A DNA stretch of 64,000 nt, taken from the NCBI RefSeq assembly GCF_009647655.1, contig NZ_WJFD01000002.1, positions 496,001 to 560,000 on the forward strand, read 5' to 3'. The position numbers were made by a program, and so were the translations under genes. Below the pieces are notes generated by a model. It did no database searches. It had not been told where the DNA came from and saw nothing but the letters and a program-made list of their open reading frames with translations. The first letter of the stretch is position 1; every line of letters starts with the position of its first letter. This DNA comes from Chitinophaga sp. SYP-B3965. GTDB taxonomy: Bacteria > Bacteroidota > Bacteroidia > Chitinophagales > Chitinophagaceae. Of the stretch, positions 28,263 through 38,000 are shown piece by piece.

Positions 28263-28574
28263 TCAGCTTTCGATAAATTCAATATGTTCATGGCTCTTTA
28301 TTATCTCTACTAGTGCCTGATAGGCTGTTTGCCCGGCACTTACCATACTCAACTCTGTTTTGCTTTTCTCGCTACTCTCCCAAATCAACCTTATCGGTTC
28401 TTCATATTCATGAACACCAAATCCACCACGCAACAGATCATTAAATGCATCTAAATTGTGTCCGGTCGCCCATTCTATATTTTTCGTCAAGACTTTGTCA
28501 ACTTCATCATAGAAGCCCTCAAGGCTTGAAAAGCGGCCACCTTTTATTGTAATTGTCTTCTTGTTAACTAACAT
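28263..28574 (-). CDS. Barstar family ribonuclease inhibitor
   Basis: The 103-residue protein carries the barstar core. It has the N-terminal strand ITIKGGRFSSLEGFYDEV and the conserved GHNLDAFNDLLRGGFG helix-loop. The segment HEYEEPIRLIW and a C-terminal helix EIIKSHEHIEF complete the fold. Barstar proteins inhibit barnase-like RNases, including those delivered as toxin tips. No RNase gene is visible, so it is an orphan immunity gene at the head of a three-gene minus-strand operon. The stop is seven bases before the ATG of the broken gene. Confidence 0.88.
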   Translation of the reverse strand: MLVNKKTITIKGGRFSSLEGFYDEVDKVLTKNIEWATGHNLDAFNDLLRGGFGVHEYEEPIRLIWESSEKSKTELSMVSAGQTAYQALVEIIKSHEHIEFIES

Positions 28575-28808
28575 TATGGGAAAAGTTTCTCAAATTCTAT
28601 CTTAAATACGTCGGCGCTTTTAAATACCAGGCCTGGTATGATATATCTCCGTTCGGAATAAATATTGTTTGTAATTTATCATTTACACGTTACGTTGGCA
28701 AAATAGCGCTTTTTAGGATCAATCATTTTCCCGGTAGGGGAAGCGAATTAAAGAATTCTGTATATTTAGCTGAGTTCGCATTATTCCCTTACCTCCCAAA
28801 ATAACGTT

Positions 28809-29270
28809 ATGCTACACGTAGTAGATACTCCAATACCACCCGAAGGGCTCCATAACTGGAGCAATGAAACAAAAGAAAAACATGCGGATACTATTCGCAG
28901 ACTGAATGAACATGAAAATGAACTGCTCAATATGCGCTTTTCCTGGTTTACGACACTGCAAGGACTACTTTTTGCAAGCCTTGGTTTTGTATGGAAGGAT
29001 AATCTCCTGTTTGTGATGATCATCATCAGCGTAATGGGTATTATTGTTTCTCTCTCCTTTCTGTCATCCATCAGATTGACCCGTGCTGCGTATGAGAATC
29101 TTAGCCAATGGTGGGACCTGCATCTGGCAGACTATGACGGGCCTCCGCTGAAGGCGCTGCAACTTTCCAAAAAGATGACTTTCATCCGGTACTTTCGTCC
29201 ATGGCGGATAATGCCCTGGATTTTTATTTCGGCATGGGCAATATTGCTTGTTTATAGGATACTATTCTAA
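28809..29270 (+). CDS. Small membrane protein of unknown function
   Basis: The 153-residue protein has an N-terminal soluble, charged region with a possible coiled coil (ETKEKHADTIRRLNEHENELL). Two close transmembrane helices follow (about residues 45-62 and 66-84), then a cytosolic loop and a C-terminal helix (about 133-152). No enzymatic motif is recognised. It overlaps the end of the convergent NAD(P)-binding gene by four bases. The 230-base region before it holds no clear gene. Confidence 0.7.
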   Translation: MLHVVDTPIPPEGLHNWSNETKEKHADTIRRLNEHENELLNMRFSWFTTLQGLLFASLGFVWKDNLLFVMIIISVMGIIVSLSFLSSIRLTRAAYENLSQWWDLHLADYDGPPLKALQLSKKMTFIRYFRPWRIMPWIFISAWAILLVYRILF

Positions 29271-29905
29271 AACCCAAAGATCTTATCCAACGCTATAACA
29301 TGCTTCCCTGCTGTAAGAACTTTGGGAGCCTTAGCCATTTTTTCAGCAAGTACAGCAGTAGGTAATGGCCGGAATTTCCTGATCACTCCCAAACTATTCA
29401 GGAAATTTAATACACCGGCCATTATACGCTCGCCTGATCTGTCTGTGTTCTTCCGTAACAACATTCCGGGTTTGAAAACAATGTACTGATCAAATGCAAG
29501 GCTTGCGATGTCCTCCTCCAGCTTTCCCTTCATCCTGGAATAAAATACCCCGCTATTTGAGGATGCGCCATGTGCAGAGAGCAAAACCATTCTGGGAATT
29601 CCTTTCTCCGAAGCAATCCCGGCAAATTTCAAGGGAATATCATAATCGATATGCCATTGTTTCTCTTTGGAACCGGCTGCTTTCAGGGTGGTGCCCAGGC
29701 ATAGGAAACATACGTCTCCTGTAATCTGCGCGCCCACCTCGTCCAGTTTGTCAAAGTCTGTGAGGATCTCCAGCAATTTGGGGTGAGTCATTCCGCTGGG
29801 GCGACGTACAAATATTACAACGGCTGTGTATGCCGGATCCTGAAGGAGGACATTCACCAGGTCTTTCCCTGTGGCCCCCGTGGCTCCGATGATCAGTGCT
29901 TTCAT
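29267..29905 (-). CDS. NAD(P)-binding Rossmann-fold oxidoreductase (atypical SDR)
   Basis: The 212-residue protein opens with the dinucleotide-binding motif GATGATGKDLV. The central segment DVCFLCLGTTLKAAGSKEKQW and the YSRMKGKLEEDI motif (Tyr/Lys region) match the HTATIP2/YbjT-like atypical short-chain reductases. The substrate is unknown; relatives bind NADPH without a well-defined reaction. It is the last gene of a minus-strand run with an SDR and a flavodoxin-fold quinone reductase, all probably under the broken Crp/Fnr-type regulator nearby. Confidence 0.85.
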   Translation of the reverse strand: MKALIIGATGATGKDLVNVLLQDPAYTAVVIFVRRPSGMTHPKLLEILTDFDKLDEVGAQITGDVCFLCLGTTLKAAGSKEKQWHIDYDIPLKFAGIASEKGIPRMVLLSAHGASSNSGVFYSRMKGKLEEDIASLAFDQYIVFKPGMLLRKNTDRSGERIMAGVLNFLNSLGVIRKFRPLPTAVLAEKMAKAPKVLTAGKHVIALDKIFGF

Positions 29906-29922
29906 AGTTTTCTTTTTTTACG

Positions 29923-30642
29923 TTATTGGGCAGTATAACCGCCATCAATTATTAATTCGGAACCTGTTATATAACTCGCCTGATCACTTGCCAGAAATGT
30001 TACCCCATTAGCAATTTCTTCTGGTTCACCACCTCTTCCCATTGGCGTATTGTCAATAACTATTTTGTTGAGTTCTTGGGCTTGATTGTCTGTAAGCGGC
30101 GTTTTTATAAAGCCTGGGTTTACCGAATTTACGCGAATTCCGGCTTTGGCGTATGTAATTGCCGCATTTTTAGTCATAAGCCCTACTGCGCCTTTTGCTG
30201 CGTTATAGGCTACCACATTGGCAGCGCCTACTTTCCCCCAAATGGAGGAAACGTTTATAATGGAGCCGGACTTTTGTTTAAGCATTTGAGGGATGACGTG
30301 TTTCATGCCCAAAAGAACGCCTGTTTGATCCACAGCAATTAATTTATGCCATTCTTCCAGCTCTATTTCATGAATGGGTGTATAAGCAATGATTCCTGCA
30401 TTGTTTACCAGTATGTCAACACGGCCTTGCTCTTTAAGGACCTGTTTTACACCTGCTTTCCAGTTTTCCTCATTGGAAACATCCATTTTGATAAAAGAGA
30501 TATCCTGACCGTAGTCCTGATCTTCTTTGATATCAAAGGCATACACGGTAGCACCCTCTTCTGCGAACTGTTTTGCTATGGCAAATCCGATTCCCTGGTT
30601 TGCGCCTGTTACAATTGCGATCTTGTTTTTTAATTGTTTCAT
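29923..30642 (-). CDS. Short-chain dehydrogenase/reductase (classical SDR)
   Basis: The 239-residue classical SDR has the cofactor motif TGANQGIGFAIA, structural NNAG, catalytic Ser in INVSSIWG, and YNAAKGAV with catalytic Tyr and Lys. The C-terminal block SDQASYITGSELIIDGGYTAQ is that of the FabG/glucose-dehydrogenase group. It probably oxidises or reduces a small alcohol/ketone with NAD(P). It lies 17 bases from the next gene and 13 bases after the flavodoxin-fold reductase gene, consistent with one operon. Confidence 0.93.
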   Translation of the reverse strand: MKQLKNKIAIVTGANQGIGFAIAKQFAEEGATVYAFDIKEDQDYGQDISFIKMDVSNEENWKAGVKQVLKEQGRVDILVNNAGIIAYTPIHEIELEEWHKLIAVDQTGVLLGMKHVIPQMLKQKSGSIINVSSIWGKVGAANVVAYNAAKGAVGLMTKNAAITYAKAGIRVNSVNPGFIKTPLTDNQAQELNKIVIDNTPMGRGGEPEEIANGVTFLASDQASYITGSELIIDGGYTAQ

Positions 30643-30655
30643 TTTATGTAGTTTT

Positions 30656-31243
30656 TTATTTAAACTGTTTACCTAATTGTTCAACTTTTCTTAACCAATT
30701 ACTCCGCTGCTTGTCGGTTGATTTTCTCATGGATCCAAAAGTGGAGAACCTGATGGGGTTGAATCCAACGTATCCGAATACGATATCTTTCAATATCTGG
30801 TACTGCGATGCACGATAAATAAGGTGGAACCACCATTTGGGCGTATCCATTGTTACCATCAGCCGCATACTTTTTCCCTTTAAAAGTTTCTCCGGGAATA
30901 TTTTTCCTGAATGATGTTTGAACGCAAAGCCGGGCAGGAATACTCTGTCAATAAAACCTTTAGCTATGGCAGGCATAAAGCCCCACCAGTTGGGATAAAC
31001 CATTACTACGTGGTCGGCCCATTGGATAAGTTGCTGTGATGCGATCAGGTCTTCCTCCAGCTGCATCGCTTCTCCGTTTTTATATCCGTCTGAAAGGTTT
31101 ACATCAAAATTCAGTTTGGAGATATAGATGGTTTTGCAGATAGCGCCTGCGCCTTCCGCGCCTTTTTTGTAGGCATCCAGCAACGCATTACAAAAGGAGT
31201 TTTCCGAAGGGTGTCCGAGTATGAGTAAGATATTCTTTGCCAT
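30656..31243 (-). CDS. NAD(P)H dehydrogenase (quinone), flavodoxin-like fold
   Basis: The ~195-residue enzyme belongs to the MdaB/KefF/NQO-like family that reduces quinones with NAD(P)H. Seen are the FMN-binding start LLILGHPSENSFCNALLDA, the conserved YPNWWGFMPAIAKGFIDRVF and the FKHHSGKIFPEKLLKGKS block. The longer frame begins at 31315, but ATG 31243 (MAKNILLILGHP) gives the normal N-terminus. It leads a redox operon and lies just downstream of the interrupted Crp/Fnr gene, which probably controlled it. Confidence 0.9.
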   Translation of the reverse strand: MAKNILLILGHPSENSFCNALLDAYKKGAEGAGAICKTIYISKLNFDVNLSDGYKNGEAMQLEEDLIASQQLIQWADHVVMVYPNWWGFMPAIAKGFIDRVFLPGFAFKHHSGKIFPEKLLKGKSMRLMVTMDTPKWWFHLIYRASQYQILKDIVFGYVGFNPIRFSTFGSMRKSTDKQRSNWLRKVEQLGKQFK

Positions 31244-31322
31244 TGCAGATCGTATTAGTTTGATACTGCAAAGCTGCTGAATAAAGGGAAGGCGTACCTG
31301 ACGCAAATGCGTCAAAAAATGG

Positions 31323-31910
31323 TTAGTGGGCTAATTTCTGGCGGATCCGGGTAAGTGTTTGCCGTTCTATGCCAAGATAGCTGCAAAGGTGAGATAGGGA
31401 GATCCTGTTGAATAAGGTTGGGTGCTGTTCGATAAAATCGAGGTAACGTTCTTCTGCTGTCTGAAATATGAAACTCTCGATGCGGGCTTGTTGCGTCATC
31501 AGAATTCCTTATGCAATTAACCGTCCATATTTTTGAAAGACGGGTAGCTGCTGGTATGTCAATTGCATGTCTTCAAACGAAAGATAAACCATGGTGGTGG
31601 GTTCTAAACATTGGATAGAATAGCGACTGGGTTTCTGCGTAATAAACGCAGCGTAATGTGTGACATAGTCGCCTTCTGCATAGAAACCAACGGTTATTTC
31701 ATTTCCATTCCCGTCAATAAAAAAGGAACGGACTAATCCCTTTTCTATAAAGCCTATGGCCTTTTGTATTTTACCTGATTGAAGGAAAAGATCTTTCTTT
31801 TTTAATTCTTTAGAAGTGAGTTTTGAGGCAAACTGAGAGAGTTCAATATCAGTCAGTTCAGGACAGATCGCCCTAACTGATTTTAAGAATATTTCTGTTC
31901 CTGTTTCCAT
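31323..31910 (-). pseudogene. Crp/Fnr family regulator interrupted by an in-frame TAA
   Basis: Residues 1-133 form a cyclic-nucleotide-binding-like domain (LTSKELKKKDLFLQSGKIQKA, FYAEGDYVTHY). The frame then meets TAA at 31509-31511 but continues perfectly in the same frame for about 61 codons. That part reads GILMTQQARIESFIFQ and ends in the HTH segment RISLSHLCSYLGIERQTLTR and QKLAH. Homologues usually have Glu at the stop position (RLIAEG), so a single GAA-to-TAA change explains it. The product would lack its DNA-binding domain. The neighbouring redox genes are its probable targets. Confidence 0.88.
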
Positions 31911-31991
31911 TCGTTATTTAGCATGATAAGATAATAATTGTTATTGATAAACAGCATCGTCTTCCGGCTTTTCTTTAGTATATTTAAGTAA

Positions 31992-32561
31992 ATGTATACC
32001 CTAAGAATCAGTTTTACCCTGTTGTTGCTTTTGGCACCGGTTTTCCTTTTTGGTCAGCAAAAGATGGATGGGCTTGTCTGGGCCAAAGATGTGCTGAGCT
32101 GGGAGCACTTTCATAAAAAATCATATACGGGAGAAGGAAAAGGCATAGCGGCGACATATATGAAGATGCTGGTGGAGGTGGCAGATAGCGTGAATGATCT
32201 GCACAAGGTAGAAGTAAAGATCTATGCTTTAATGATCCCCGGCCTGTCCTATGTTAGAAAAGGATATCAAACCAGCGGAACGCTTGCCCATGAGAGCATG
32301 CATTTTAATATCCTCGAGGTTTTCGCACGCCGGCTGAGGAAGGAGCTGTTAACAATGGAGTTTGATAAGAAAACGTATAAAAAACAAATAGAACGCCTTC
32401 GCAGGAAGAACTGGACAGCAGTAGAAAAGGCCCATAAGCAATATGATAAAACCCACCGTCAGAAGGAAGGCGGGCATGATTGGTGGGTGGTGGATATCAA
32501 TAACTCCCTGGAGGAATTATCTGCTTATGCGGATCCTGTCATTTCAGTTGTTGTAAACTAA
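31992..32561 (+). CDS. DUF922-like secreted putative zinc protease
   Basis: The 189-residue protein has a signal peptide (ISFTLLLLLAPVFLFGQQ). The central motif TLAHESMHFNI contains HExxH, the zinc-binding signature of metallopeptidases, and matches the DUF922 layout. An amphipathic, Lys/Arg-rich helix follows, then a C-terminal NNSLEELSAYADPV segment that may provide a third ligand (Glu). The likely location is periplasm or surface. Substrate unknown. It is monocistronic with a terminator right after it. Confidence 0.75.
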   Translation: MYTLRISFTLLLLLAPVFLFGQQKMDGLVWAKDVLSWEHFHKKSYTGEGKGIAATYMKMLVEVADSVNDLHKVEVKIYALMIPGLSYVRKGYQTSGTLAHESMHFNILEVFARRLRKELLTMEFDKKTYKKQIERLRRKNWTAVEKAHKQYDKTHRQKEGGHDWWVVDINNSLEELSAYADPVISVVVN

Positions 32562-32574
32562 CGGACTTAATAGG

Positions 32575-32613
32575 AGGAGGCTTGCAGCAATGCAAACCTC
32601 CTTTGTTATTTTT
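32575..32613 (+). terminator. Terminator of the DUF922 gene
   Basis: AGGAGG-C-TTGCA pairs with TGCAA-A-CCTCCT around GCAA, with one internal mismatch. The tail is TTTGTTATTTTT. It sits between two convergent genes. Confidence 0.8.
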
Positions 32614-33004
32614 AGTTGGTAACCCTGGAATAGGTAGCAGGGTATAATTTTCTGAACATAATATAAGTCACAGTTACCATTACAAATGCTACAACAGCAT
32701 CTACTGCGGATGAGGGCTCCAGTACACTTAATTTTGAAAGGAAGGCGAAGGTGATGTCGAAAAAGATCCCTGCAAATACCCACTCTTTTAATCTCAGGAA
32801 TCTGTCAGGCGTTAAGAGAACGATAATGCCTGAAAGCTTAGCTATTCCGAGAATATAAATGAAATGCGGCGGGTAGCCTAGTTGTACTGTTATATCCCAT
32901 ACGATCGGGTTTTTTGTTAATTCGAAAAAGCCGCTGGCTCCAAACCATAATGAGGTTAAGACGGCCCCTGTCCAGTAAATTGCTTTTGTTGTTTTTAAAT
33001 TCAT
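32612..33004 (-). CDS. DoxX-like four-helix membrane protein
   Basis: The 130-residue integral membrane protein has four hydrophobic helices (about residues 9-28, 45-65, 72-92 and 98-117). The motif GASGFFELTKNP near residue 24 and GIAKLSGIIVLL match the DoxX-like family (PF13564 type). The family is associated with redox or thiol stress, but this member's role is unknown. The 319 bases upstream to the collar-protein gene contain no gene I can support. Confidence 0.85.
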   Translation of the reverse strand: MNLKTTKAIYWTGAVLTSLWFGASGFFELTKNPIVWDITVQLGYPPHFIYILGIAKLSGIIVLLTPDRFLRLKEWVFAGIFFDITFAFLSKLSVLEPSSAVDAVVAFVMVTVTYIMFRKLYPATYSRVTN

Positions 33005-33323
33005 GGCTGCTGGTTTTATTTGTTTAGTGAAGCGAAGTTGTTTTAAAACCAGCAGGGGTGGTAGTAGTTTATGGTGAAGTGGACAGATTGGACGGTGAGG
33101 TGGGCGTTTGGGGATTTTGTTTTAGTATCATTAAAAACGTTAACAAACAACCCTCTGAAAAACCAATTGGCCATAACTTTTTTATTCCAATTATTTTCCT
33201 ACCTTCACGATCTATTGAATTTTTTATAGCGGTTAACCACCCAAAACAATTTCGCAAACATCTCCTATTTGCGCCGAGCCCTAAGCAAGCTTTAAATTTT
33301 ATTATCAAAAAACGTTTGTTCCA
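33005..33323. other. Gene-free AT-rich intergenic region
   Basis: I see no gene or RNA here. The open frames on both strands lack start context and family signals. It separates the minus-strand DoxX-like gene from the plus-strand collar/adhesin operon and presumably holds that operon's promoter, though no clear TAnnTTTG box is visible. Confidence 0.5.
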
Positions 33324-33896
33324 ATGGAGACATTCATCAGCGCAATTTTACTTTGGGCTCCTAATTTCGCGCCCAGAGGCTGGGCTTTTTGTGCCGGCCA
33401 ACTACTTTCTATCGCCCAGAACACTGCTTTGTTTTCTCTTTTAGGTACTACCTATGGCGGAAATGGCCAGACAAATTTTGGCTTACCTGATTTTCGGGGG
33501 CGCGTACCAGTTGGCGTAGGTCAGGGCCCGAACCTTTCTAATTATGAATTAGGTCAGTTTAGCGGATCTGAAAACGTTATACTCACTATTAATCAAATGC
33601 CCTCACACACGCATGCTGCTGCCATGACTGTTACGGTGTCTGCTTCCAACGCAGCCTCTACATCAAACGTTGCTGCCGCAGGAGCAAGTACGCCTGGTGC
33701 ATTGGCAGATCCATCCACCGGTAATCCTGTTGCGGGGTATAACAATGCAACGCCTAACATTCCATTGAATGTGGGCGGCGTTGTAAACGGTACTATTCAA
33801 CCTGCGGGCAATAACCAGCCTTTTTCTATTATGCAGCCTTACCTGGCGATCAATTTCATCATTGCTATGGAAGGAATATTCCCTTCCCGTAGCTAA
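33324..33896 (+). CDS. Phage tail collar domain protein (MdpB/microcystin-dependent-protein-like)
   Basis: The 190-residue protein carries the tail-collar domain. Its N-terminal block has PRGWAFCAGQLLSIAQN, then LFSLLGTTYGGNGQTNFGLPDFRGRVPVG, both hallmark segments. An Ala/Ser/Thr-rich middle leads to the C-terminal MQPYLAINFIIAMEGIFPS motif. No other phage genes are present, so this is a stand-alone bacterial collar protein, possibly displayed at the surface. The stop is 14 bases before the binding-protein gene, and the cluster ends with a type IX secretion substrate. Confidence 0.9.
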   Translation: METFISAILLWAPNFAPRGWAFCAGQLLSIAQNTALFSLLGTTYGGNGQTNFGLPDFRGRVPVGVGQGPNLSNYELGQFSGSENVILTINQMPSHTHAAAMTVTVSASNAASTSNVAAAGASTPGALADPSTGNPVAGYNNATPNIPLNVGGVVNGTIQPAGNNQPFSIMQPYLAINFIIAMEGIFPSRS

Positions 33897-33909
33897 GGAT
33901 GTTGTGCTT

Positions 33910-35001
33910 ATGAAAAAGATGAAGATTGGGTTTCTGATCCCATACTCGGGTGTATTTCCCTCCCTGAAGGAAGATTTCCTTCAGGGGTTTTTACTTGCCT
34001 TCCCGCGAGGATGGGAAGAACGCCTGTCCTTTTTGTATGAATTCATTCAAATGGGAGACCTTAAAAAAGTGCAGGACGCGTTGCAGAAGCTGATCATGTT
34101 TGATCGGGTGAATGTGGTGGTGGGCATTGTGAGTAATAATGTGATCGCACAATGCACGGATATTTATGTTCCCCGTAAGATACCGGTGCTGATCAATAAT
34201 CTCGGTGCCAGGATACCGGACCAGCATTTCAGTAATCCCTTTCTTTTTTACAACAGCCTGCATTTATGGAAAAGCCAATGGTCTATGGGCCATTGGGCGC
34301 AGCAGCAGTTTGGAGGGACGCCTTCTATCAACATGGCTTTATATGAAAGCGGGTATAGTCTGCATGAATGTTTCAAACTAGGTACTGCAGCATCGGGGGC
34401 GGAACAGGTTCATTTAAATATATTGAAATACACGCCAGGTAATGTAGATGCTACTCCATTGGTCGACTACCTACTCGCACAAAAGCCTGCACATGCTCAT
34501 GTGTTACTCTCCGGAAAGGAGGCACATCATTTCCTGGAACAATACCATGCAGCGGGCTGTTCGGCAAACCTGAGCGTAAGCCCTTTTATGGCAGATGCTA
34601 CTTTAATGCCGGATATGTCGTTGCTGGAAAATACACATCATGCTACTACCTGGAGTGTGGATCTGCCTGCTGATGAGAATAAAAAGTTTGTAGATAACTA
34701 CCGCGATGGATACCAGGAGACCCCTACCGTGTTCTCTATGCTGGGATACGAATCCGGCTTGATGGTAGCGGAAGAAATGCAGGTAAAACAAGTAAAAGGC
34801 CCCAGGGGTGACGTTAATTTTTCAACAGAACCATTGTCTGCACTCCTCCCTGTATATATAAGAAAGACAGTAAAAAGAAACGGACAGATCATACACGAAC
34901 AAATAAGCAAGGAGCCAGGTATTTCCTGGTCTGACGAAGCTTTAATAAGAGGTTCCGGCATGGAGGCTTCCGGCTGGCAAAATCCATATTTATGTGTTTA
35001 A
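33910..35001 (+). CDS. Periplasmic-binding-protein-fold protein (ABC transporter substrate-binding type) without signal peptide
   Basis: The ~363-residue protein has the branched-chain amino-acid-binding fold. The start MKKMKIGFLIPYSGVFPSL matches the first strand-helix, and a hinge segment FSMLGYESGLMVAEEM occurs late. No export signal precedes the first strand, so it is probably cytoplasmic or sensory rather than a transporter component, and no permease genes accompany it. ATG 33910 is chosen over the upstream frame, which would overlap the collar gene. The role in this collar/adhesin module is unclear. Confidence 0.78.
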   Translation: MKKMKIGFLIPYSGVFPSLKEDFLQGFLLAFPRGWEERLSFLYEFIQMGDLKKVQDALQKLIMFDRVNVVVGIVSNNVIAQCTDIYVPRKIPVLINNLGARIPDQHFSNPFLFYNSLHLWKSQWSMGHWAQQQFGGTPSINMALYESGYSLHECFKLGTAASGAEQVHLNILKYTPGNVDATPLVDYLLAQKPAHAHVLLSGKEAHHFLEQYHAAGCSANLSVSPFMADATLMPDMSLLENTHHATTWSVDLPADENKKFVDNYRDGYQETPTVFSMLGYESGLMVAEEMQVKQVKGPRGDVNFSTEPLSALLPVYIRKTVKRNGQIIHEQISKEPGISWSDEALIRGSGMEASGWQNPYLCV

Positions 35002-35035
35002 CCCCGGTAGTAAGAACCGGTATCAATCAATTGAT

Positions 35036-38000
35036 ATGAAACATTTTTACCTGAAAGCGCTGGGGATCCTGGCGTTGTTATTACCTAATTATATTGCACT
35101 CGCACAAAATCAGATCCAACGTACAACGGACCCGTTCACAATGACGATCGCCAATCCTGGCCGTATGGTTATAGGTGATTTCGATAAAGACGGAGATACA
35201 GATATCCTTTATCAGAATGGCACCACGGCGGGAACAGGTATTGGATTTATGAAAAATAATGGCGGCGGGATTTATCAGGACTTTCCAGATGCCACCGCAG
35301 CGGGAAGCCCTTTTGCAGGATTTTCATTTGCAGGTGAAAATATTTCACCTACCGCATTGTTTGTTTTCGATTATGATAATGATGGTGATGTGGATATCCT
35401 GGACAGGGATAATGGCGCAGACCCGGCCACAACAATGGGTATCTGGCGAAATGAAAACGGAACTAGTTTTTCAGAATTAGCGACTCCTTTTACCGCAGCC
35501 ACCTGGACTACTTTTTTCCCCAGGATGATCGCAGGGGATTTTGATAATGATGGTGACAAGGATATCCTCTTTCAGGCGGGGAATACTATGGGCATTGGGT
35601 TTGGGTATATTAGAAATAACGGTGGCGGGTCATTTACCACTTTTGATAATGCAAATAGTCCGGCTACCCCATTTACAGCATTCCTATTTTTAACCCAGCA
35701 AATGATTGCGCTCACAGTGGTGGATTATGATAATGATGGAGATGTGGATATTATTGACAGAGATGGGGGATTAGGAGTTTGGAAGAATAATGGCGGCATT
35801 TTTTTATTTGACCCGGGACCTTTCACTACGTTGGATGTTGGCACCACCCATAACCGTATCTTGTTTGGAGATTTTGATGCCGATGGCGATCAGGATGTTT
35901 TGTTCCAGAAAGAAGCTGTTATGTCAACGGGTTTCGGATACGCCAGTAATAATGGCAGCGGGATTTTTACCATTTCTCCGAATGCCACTACAGCAGCTGG
36001 GCCATTCAACGGCTTCGATTTTATCAATGAGCAGTTGTCAAATCTATTTGTATTTGACTATGATAATGATGGGGACGCGGATATTATTGACAGAGACAAT
36101 TTTGGAGTCGGGGGCCAGACAGGTGTCTGGCGGCAGGTCGGCCCTCCGCCATTGCTTATTTCCACCAGCCCTTTAGATAATGCTACTAATGTTTCCTCAA
36201 CGGCAAACATCGTTTTAACATTTAGTGAAGCGGTGACAAAGAACACCGGTAATATATACCTGTATAATACAACTACCAATAGTCTCGTCACCTCGCTGGC
36301 GATTGGTAGTCCATCTGTTACTACAACTAATAACCTCAGCTGGACGATCGACTTTCCGGATGATTTCACCTCAAACGGTTACTATGCTATCCGGCTGGAT
36401 GCTAATCTGTTTAGAGACTCGGAGAATAGGGGCACGGCAGCCATTACAGATACTACCACCTTTAACTTTTTTGTTCCCGGCCATGTTCCACCGGTCATTA
36501 CAACCCTTAATGGAGATGTGGCGATTTTCACGGAAGGGGGAGCTGCTGCTAAATTAGATGCAGGTGGCAATGCTACTGCTTCAGATAACTCACCTGATTT
36601 TAACGGTGCAATCTTAGTAGCTAATTTTACAGCCAATCATGTAAACGGGCAGGATATCCTGGGTATAGAAAACCAGGGCACCGGCCCTGGCCAAATTGGT
36701 ATTTCCGGTGGGAATGTAACAATCGGAGGTACAATATTTGCCACCTTCACAGGAGGTATATCACCTGCGCCTTTGGTAATAATAATGAACAGCGCTGCTT
36801 CCCATGCAGCGGTTACTGCTTTACTGAGGGCATTGACTTATTCAAACAATAGTAATAATGCAAATACTAATGTCCGCAGTATTTCAATTGCTTTGACAGA
36901 TACAGAAGTACTTACCGCCACTGCTAATGTGACTGCTTCTATAACGCTTGTAAATAATCCTCCGATATTAACAGCGCCTGACAACATAACGGTAAAAGAA
37001 GATGAAAGTAAATTGCTGACGGGTATATCATTTACAGATCCGGATGGAGCTAATGGTGCAGCAAGGGTTAGTTTTCTAACTGCCAGTGGTACGTTTATCG
37101 CGAATCCGGTTGCAGGGATCACTATCACCGGGAACAATTCAAGCACACTGATATTGGATGGTACTTATGCTGCTTTGAATAGTTATTTGTCCGGGGCCTC
37201 TAATGTTGCTTTTGCATTCCCTGCAAATCAATCTTCCTTCCTGGTGATCAATGTACTGGTGAGTGATCTTGGAAATACAGGCGGAGGCGCACAAACAGCT
37301 GATAAGAATATTCAACTCCTGGGAGCTGAGGTGAATGACAGGCCAACCATTACTGCGCCGGCATCCATCAATGTAATAGAAGACCTGCGGAGTCCGCTCA
37401 GCGGTTTTTCTTTTTCGGATATTGATGCAGGAATAGTGGATGTTACTTTAAGTGTACCAGCCAGTAACGGAACGATCAGCACGCAGTCCATGGCGGGAAT
37501 CACGATCAATACTGTTTCAGCGAATGAAGTGAAGCTAACGGGGATCCTTACTGCCCTCAACAGTTATATCAGCACAAATAATGTGCACTTCACTACTGCA
37601 TTGAGCAATACGGCCACTGTGGCCTTAACGGTAACGATCAATGATGGCGGATCTACAGGGGAAGATCCGGGCACTTCGGGTACACCCACCAATGAAGAAT
37701 CTACAGCGGTCATCGATCTGGTGGTAGAAGGAGTAAACGATGCCCCTACTATTAGCGGTGTATTTGATCAGTCTACTTTAATGAATATTACCAAAGTGCT
37801 GGACCCCTTCTCTGTCAGCGATGTGGATGCAGGTAATGGCATACTCAATATGCGGTTGGAGGCTTATGCCGGTTTGTTGAATTTGCCGGGCACAACCGGA
37901 TTGACATTTATTGCGGGAGATGGAACCGCAGATGCGATAATGGAATTTACCGGTACACTCACTAATATCAATGCAGCATTACATGCATTGAATTTTGTAC

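Noticed and set aside
33324..33896. Prophage remnant suggested by the tail-collar domain
   Set aside because: No other phage structural, integrase or lysis genes are nearby; such collar proteins occur alone in many bacterial genomes.
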